From assembly GCF_932276165.1 (NCBI RefSeq), contig NC_063993.1, forward strand, positions 5,032,001-5,096,000: a stretch of 64,000 bases of DNA, read 5' to 3'. This document shows positions 59,261 to 64,000 of the stretch, in pieces. The stretch is from Plutella xylostella (lineage: Eukaryota > Arthropoda > Insecta > Lepidoptera > Plutellidae). The notes under the pieces were generated by a model. That model made no database searches. It saw nothing but the letters and a program-made list of their open reading frames with translations, and was not told the DNA's origin. Numbering within the stretch: the stretch's first letter is position 1; the number at the start of each line of letters is the position of its first letter. A program made the position numbers and the translations under genes.

Positions 59261-60047
59261 CATATGTGGTGTCCGCATTTTGTAAGTGGAACTTTATCAT
59301 AACTCGCAAGTGAAATAGAGGAAACAATACACATTATAAATTGTGAAATCATGGAATGATATTAAACAATTTTATTAGTAGCACCTTCAATCTCTGCCTT
59401 GAAGAAGTACTTAGTATACCGGTAGAAATAAAACATCAATTGTACCTATAAAAGTAAAAATGAATGTATATTTGCATAATACGCTAGAACAATAAAATAG
59501 TAAAGTACAAAAGGTAAAAAAGTATATTAAGAGTTCCATCATGTAATGGTGAATTGTTATTACAATATTTGTCCTTGAGTATAGGACGCTTGAGTATTCA
59601 TCATACAATGGTAATTTAATAAAAGTACTGTGAAATGGAACACTACATACATTCTAATATAATTTACAAAAAATACATTCTAGAAGTAAACATACCGACG
59701 TTATTATTACGTGCAGAAACATACACAACAATCACACGAATTAAGATAATAGGTACAATGAGAATAAAGTTGCACAAATAAAAAATTACATTAATAGCCT
59801 CATACGCATTTCTATACATTAATCTAATTAACAAGCTAGCAGGTACCTAGTGCTTGCATTTAATAAAGCCAATATCTAATGCGATAAACATCATTCACTC
59901 CTAATTCAGCACTTGCAATCACTCACGCGCACGTGCATACTCGTAAAACATCAGCAGATACATCTAGATACACGATAGCATAACTATTGTACTACTAACG
60001 TTTTGTCACAAACATCCAACACAATATTACACACACATATTTCCTCA
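59261..60047. other. Yellow-family gene 3' flank
   Basis: AT-rich; the right part probably holds the 3' UTR of the yellow-family gene (minus strand). No other gene is seen. Confidence 0.35.
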
Positions 60048-61703
60048 TCATGATTCATATACCTCGTAGTTTCCTCTCAACCACCAAGGCTTTTGGTTTC
60101 GGTTCGGTGATGCTGCGTTTTGTTGCCCCTGGCTGTAAGATCCAGGGTTGCTCTGAATAGACTGAAGGTTTTGCTGAGCTTTGGGAAGACGTCCTGTTAT
60201 GTAGGGTACGCTCGGCTGTTTCGGGACATTGATGTAAGCCTCTACTTTAGGAGCGAAGTTGTCAGTGATTAGCGGAAGGTAAGTCTGTGGCTTTTGACCT
60301 TGAGATGGCACGATAACGTACTGAGGCACTTCGTATTGCTTTGGTGAGCCTGGTGCCAGACCAAACTGCGAGTTCGGTGACCCGAGTTGGGGGAAGCGGG
60401 GGAGGGCAGGCAGGGCCGGGGCTTGCGGGGCCTGGTAGGGCTTCAGCGCCTGTGACGGCTCGCACACTGTTCCTTGCAGTAGCACACTCAGAGGTGCAGT
60501 GTATATTCTGAAGTTGATGTCACTGTAGTCCAGGTTTGCTTCTAAGAACACCGGCATTCTGTCCGACAAAACCCATACGTTCTCATCATCATCAATCTTG
60601 ACATCACTGGGGAAGACCAAGCCAACGTCATCCTTGTCAACTACAGCGGTGTTTTCCGGTTTCAGGGGTTTGTTTATATTCCAGCAGCCAATTCCGTTCT
60701 GGTCGATTAAGCTGTATAGTTGGACTCCGTTCTCTCCGACCACCTTGGCAGTGGTGTGGGTGTCGGGGCCGCGGTTGCCAACTACTCTGAAGTCTTTGTA
60801 GTTTCCTTTGGTCTTGGTTTCGTTTCTCAGGACGCTGGTTGAGACAGCAAACTCTGTATGGCTAGTGAGCGGACTGAAGTACAGAGTGCGGAAGCCGTCG
60901 CTGCCTGCTGGTGACGCGGAGATTCCGAATATGCCCTCCACTCCCCAGTCGAAGGTCAGACCGGCGATGTTGAATTCACCAACAAGAGGATCAGGCATGA
61001 AGAAGTTGTGAGTGAACCGCCAAGATTTGTTCTGCTCCCAGGAGTAGGCGATGAGTCCATATCCAAGTTCGTCGGAAAAGTATGCGAAGGTGTCTTCACA
61101 GCTTTTGCCTTCATCGAGAGCAATGTTAGCGATAAAAGTGGTGGGGACGATGTCTTCAGGGCGGAAGACGTATCTCCGGAGACGACGGTCAGTTTTAAGA
61201 TCATAGACGTTAAGGGCGTAAGGACAGGGGTTAGTAACATTGGGATCTGAAACAAACAAAACATTTATTTTATAAAAAAAACCAATTAGCCTTGTAATAA
61301 TGAAAGTGCCTAATCTACGAATTTACGAGGCAGATATGATAATTATTTAAGTCCCAACTTAATAAGAAGTGAGCCTATCTATTGCTCGATTCGCTTCGTA
61401 ATTCTATTGTCGTATTACAAACAGTAAAATTGAAAACATTTCGGCATTAAAATAATTTATAAACTATGAAAGTATATTATTTTAGCAAATAAACTGTCCA
61501 GAATTGATACTAACCATAACCATAAGTGCCAACATCCAACACCCAGAGACGGTCGCATTTGTCGGCCTTGATTCTGTAGACGGTGTTCAGTCCATTCTGA
61601 CAGTTGCCGAGTTCATTGCCCTCCCAGCTGGGGTAGGGGATCAACTTGGGGGATGGCTCGTACGGAGCATCGAGAGGGATGTAGTTCAATGTAGCCGGGA
61701 TAC
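60048..61703 (-). CDS. Yellow/MRJP-family protein, 3' part (5' exons off-window)
   Basis: Two exons on the minus strand are seen: 61703-61515 and 61246-60048, joined at phase 1, giving TYGYDPNVTNPCPYALNVYDL. They cover most of the MRJP/yellow domain: LNYIPLDAPYEPSPKLIPYP, CDRLWVLDVG, ANIALDEG, YFSDELGYGLIAYSW, GCWNINKPL and VWVLSDRMP, ending at GTVCE. The signal peptide and N-terminal exon(s) are missing and must lie beyond base 64,000. After the domain comes a Pro/Gln-rich tail of about 120 residues ending WWLRGNYEVYES, much longer than in most yellow proteins. Family members are secreted and act in pigmentation (dopachrome conversion), cuticle or behaviour. I cannot assign the subfamily, so no symbol is given. 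Confidence 0.92.
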
Positions 61704-64000
61704 CTGGAATAGATAAAAAAAACTGGTTTAGCAACACTTTCAAATTAATTTTAGTTAAGGAGAACCTAGACTTGAGAATATAGAGATTAAATTAAACATA
61801 ACGTTCAACTGTTTAGAGGGTGGTTTGGTGGTTCACCATTATTTGAAGCATATCATAGCATACAAATGTGTATCAGATAGTGGCACATTATGTTACATGA
61901 AATTATATCAGTTCCCGATATGAGAGTACATTATCGTCTATACTTAGAGTACAGCCACGCGACTGGTTGCACATGATGGCATATATTTGCCACACGCGAG
62001 CATTGCAATGGCTAATTTACCGTAATCCAGATAATATTTTCTATTATGCATTTGCCATACCACAGTTTTTACCTGTCGCGTATTACCACATCATGATTCT
62101 ATGTTGGCTCATGGCTAGCCATATTCAATATGCCTATTAGACGGTGGCAAAATGGGTGTTTAACTTGTCAGAGCCAATAAATTCTTACTTATTCAGACAG
62201 CTAAAAGCTATGTACACACGGTGGTAAACATATTTTCTACACGCGAACTACAAAATTGCTTAATTTAAAACTTAAACATATACCTAGATACCTAGCTGCA
62301 GTAATTGAAATAATATGTTAAAAAAAATTCCTTACGATCTGTATATCCTATCTTTTGTATAGAAACAGCTTAGTGCAACTTTTGCTAATTAATCTGTATC
62401 GGTTGCTCTATCATCATCATCAGCAGCCAACGAGCATGTTTTGCTGGGAATAGAGCACTTCCATAGAGCACAAGCGTGTAATGTTTTAGTTCCAACGAAC
62501 TGGAGAGCTTCTCACGCTATATTACCACATGTTACTTAATTATATTTTCTTTGAAGATTAATTTAATTGACTAATGCAACTTTTCATGCAGCGGCTTTTG
62601 TTCATGGTCTCCACTCCAGAGTAAACTCTGCTATCAATTGTTTATCTCTATGAATATTTATTTTATGAACAATAAAATGTGAACAATTAAACGCTCATTA
62701 CAGTGAACAATACGCTACTCAGTAGCTGCAGGTACAATGCATTGTACACGCTTCATCCATTATCTATTTCATCATGTAATCTCATTATGAAAATTAAAGG
62801 CAATTGGAGGGCGTTGTCGATTATACGCGCTGCTGCAGACAAGCAGACAAGTTTGATGAATTGTACGTTTCAGGAGGAATACTCTATACCAACGAAAAAC
62901 AAACGAACGAGAGCTATCGTGCAAACAACACGTTTAGTACAACGAGATAAGAGTCGTGGCTCACGCAGCAGCGCTCATTCCGTCATTTAGAATGACCCCC
63001 CCTGACTCAGTGAATTAGAGATCTTGTTCAAGAGTGAATTGAATAAGCTACTGACATGGGTTGACATGACAAATCATGTGTGTGACTAATACGACACACC
63101 GCGCATAAATACAGGCTTTGATCGTATTAGATTTCATTTACATACCTGTTGCACAGGCACGAATTTTATTGCTACGCTGAAATGTATTGAGTAAAATCTT
63201 AATTTGATAACCACGTGCTTTCATTCAGTTGGTCCAATGATAATATAGTAATGGATATATCTACTTTTAGAAGGCCGGTGTCATTTAAGTTTGTTATGTC
63301 AAAGTAGTATCGAATTAAGGTACCTATTATAAATTGTCAAAGCAATTATGTATTCTACGTACCTTTACATAAATATAATTACTTGTATTGGCATTATGAA
63401 AACTGTGGATGCTCGTATAACGGATGATTAAATTTTCAGCGGTTATTCATCAACATCAATCATCGTTTTCGCACCTTATTAAGCATTATTTTATGATCTA
63501 AATTAACATTAACTATGTAGGTACGATGTCTGTTTGTTAACGTAGTAGTGTAACTAGAGTTGTGAAACTCTTTGATTTAGTCAACAAATTATTGTAATTA
63601 AATGAATATTATAAAACGTATTTATAAAATACATGAAATATTACCTAAAGTTCCTTTGGTGTCTGAGGCCTAAGTATACCCATGAATAAGAAGGCTCATT
63701 CAATAAATCAACAGTAACTATTTGACTGTCGGAATTAGTTATCATTACTCAGTGAATGTTGATTGAGAATATAGACGCGGGGTAATTCATATAACCGATC
63801 TCGTTTCGACTTTGACCTGAATCTTGGGCGCATTTTTGACCAATAGGTCCGATAGGTACCTAGTCAGGTGCTTACATAAACCGGCAGGTTACACCTACGG
63901 GTGGAAAATTCCGCAGTTGACTAGAATTGAGTTGATTCTGTAACTCTAATGGTCGAATTATAATGAGAATCGTCTGTGAATAGTGACACTTTCTATGTGA
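61704..64000. other. 5' intron of the yellow-family gene
   Basis: The acceptor at 61,704 shows an intron that runs at least 2.3 kb and leaves the window. I find no exon with a signal peptide or the N-terminal yellow domain. Short ORFs (for example 62,703-62,990) have no family signal. Confidence 0.5.

Noticed and set aside
60598..61250. Plus-strand ORFs within the yellow-family gene
   Set aside because: They are antisense to the conserved MRJP-domain exon.
1..64000. Integrated viral genes or bacterial transfers
   Set aside because: No ORF resembles viral structural or replication proteins, and no intronless bacterial-type gene is seen other than the EF-hand gene, which is eukaryotic in type.

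Overview
The window is nuclear DNA from a moth or butterfly (Lepidoptera). It is AT-rich, its genes are split by short introns with GT..AG borders, and it carries lepidopteran repeats: a tRNA-derived SINE with a perfect B box, LINE 3' ends ending in (ATAAA)n or (ATG)n, and many small inverted-repeat DNA elements. The gene families (gustatory receptors, yellow/MRJP, Ly6, SLC36) are insect. I assembled exon structures by hand from splice sites and reading frame. All models given as complete close in frame.

Layout. 1-2.1 kb: repeats and a decayed LINE fragment. 2.2-3.8 kb: an intronless EF-hand gene (+) behind a 60-codon ORF. 4.9-6.1 kb: a four-exon GPI-anchored Ly6/uPAR-type gene (+). 7.8-23.0 kb: five tandem gustatory receptor genes (+) of two subtypes in the order A B B A B, all with the same four-exon structure (intron phases 0, 0, 1). 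24.6-28.0 kb: NADH-cytochrome b5 reductase (-), with up to three alternative first exons. 29.1-41.6 kb and 46.8-54.7 kb: two tandem SLC36-type proton-coupled amino acid transporters (-) with almost identical exon lengths. 60.0 kb to beyond the right edge: the 3' part of a yellow/major royal jelly family gene (-).

Mobile DNA dominates the rest. Exact target duplications allowed assignment of several elements: three hAT-type MITEs (8-bp duplications), two Harbinger-type MITEs (TTA), several TA-flanked mariner-like palindromic elements including a 1-kb long inverted repeat inside a transporter intron, and a 1.8-kb element with 9-bp duplications nested in a LINE 3' end. 

The genes do not form one pathway. 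The receptors are probably a bitter/contact chemosensory array. The two transporters are a duplicated nutrient-transport pair. The reductase supplies electrons for lipid desaturation and related reactions. The yellow gene belongs to a pigmentation/cuticle family. I found no wholly new biological system. The most unusual signals are G-quadruplex-prone glycine tracts inside two receptor genes, the alternative starts of the reductase, a possible 42-nt cassette exon in the fifth receptor, a perfect 55-bp palindrome inside a MITE, the nested transposon, and an AT-hook ORF inside an inverted-motif element.
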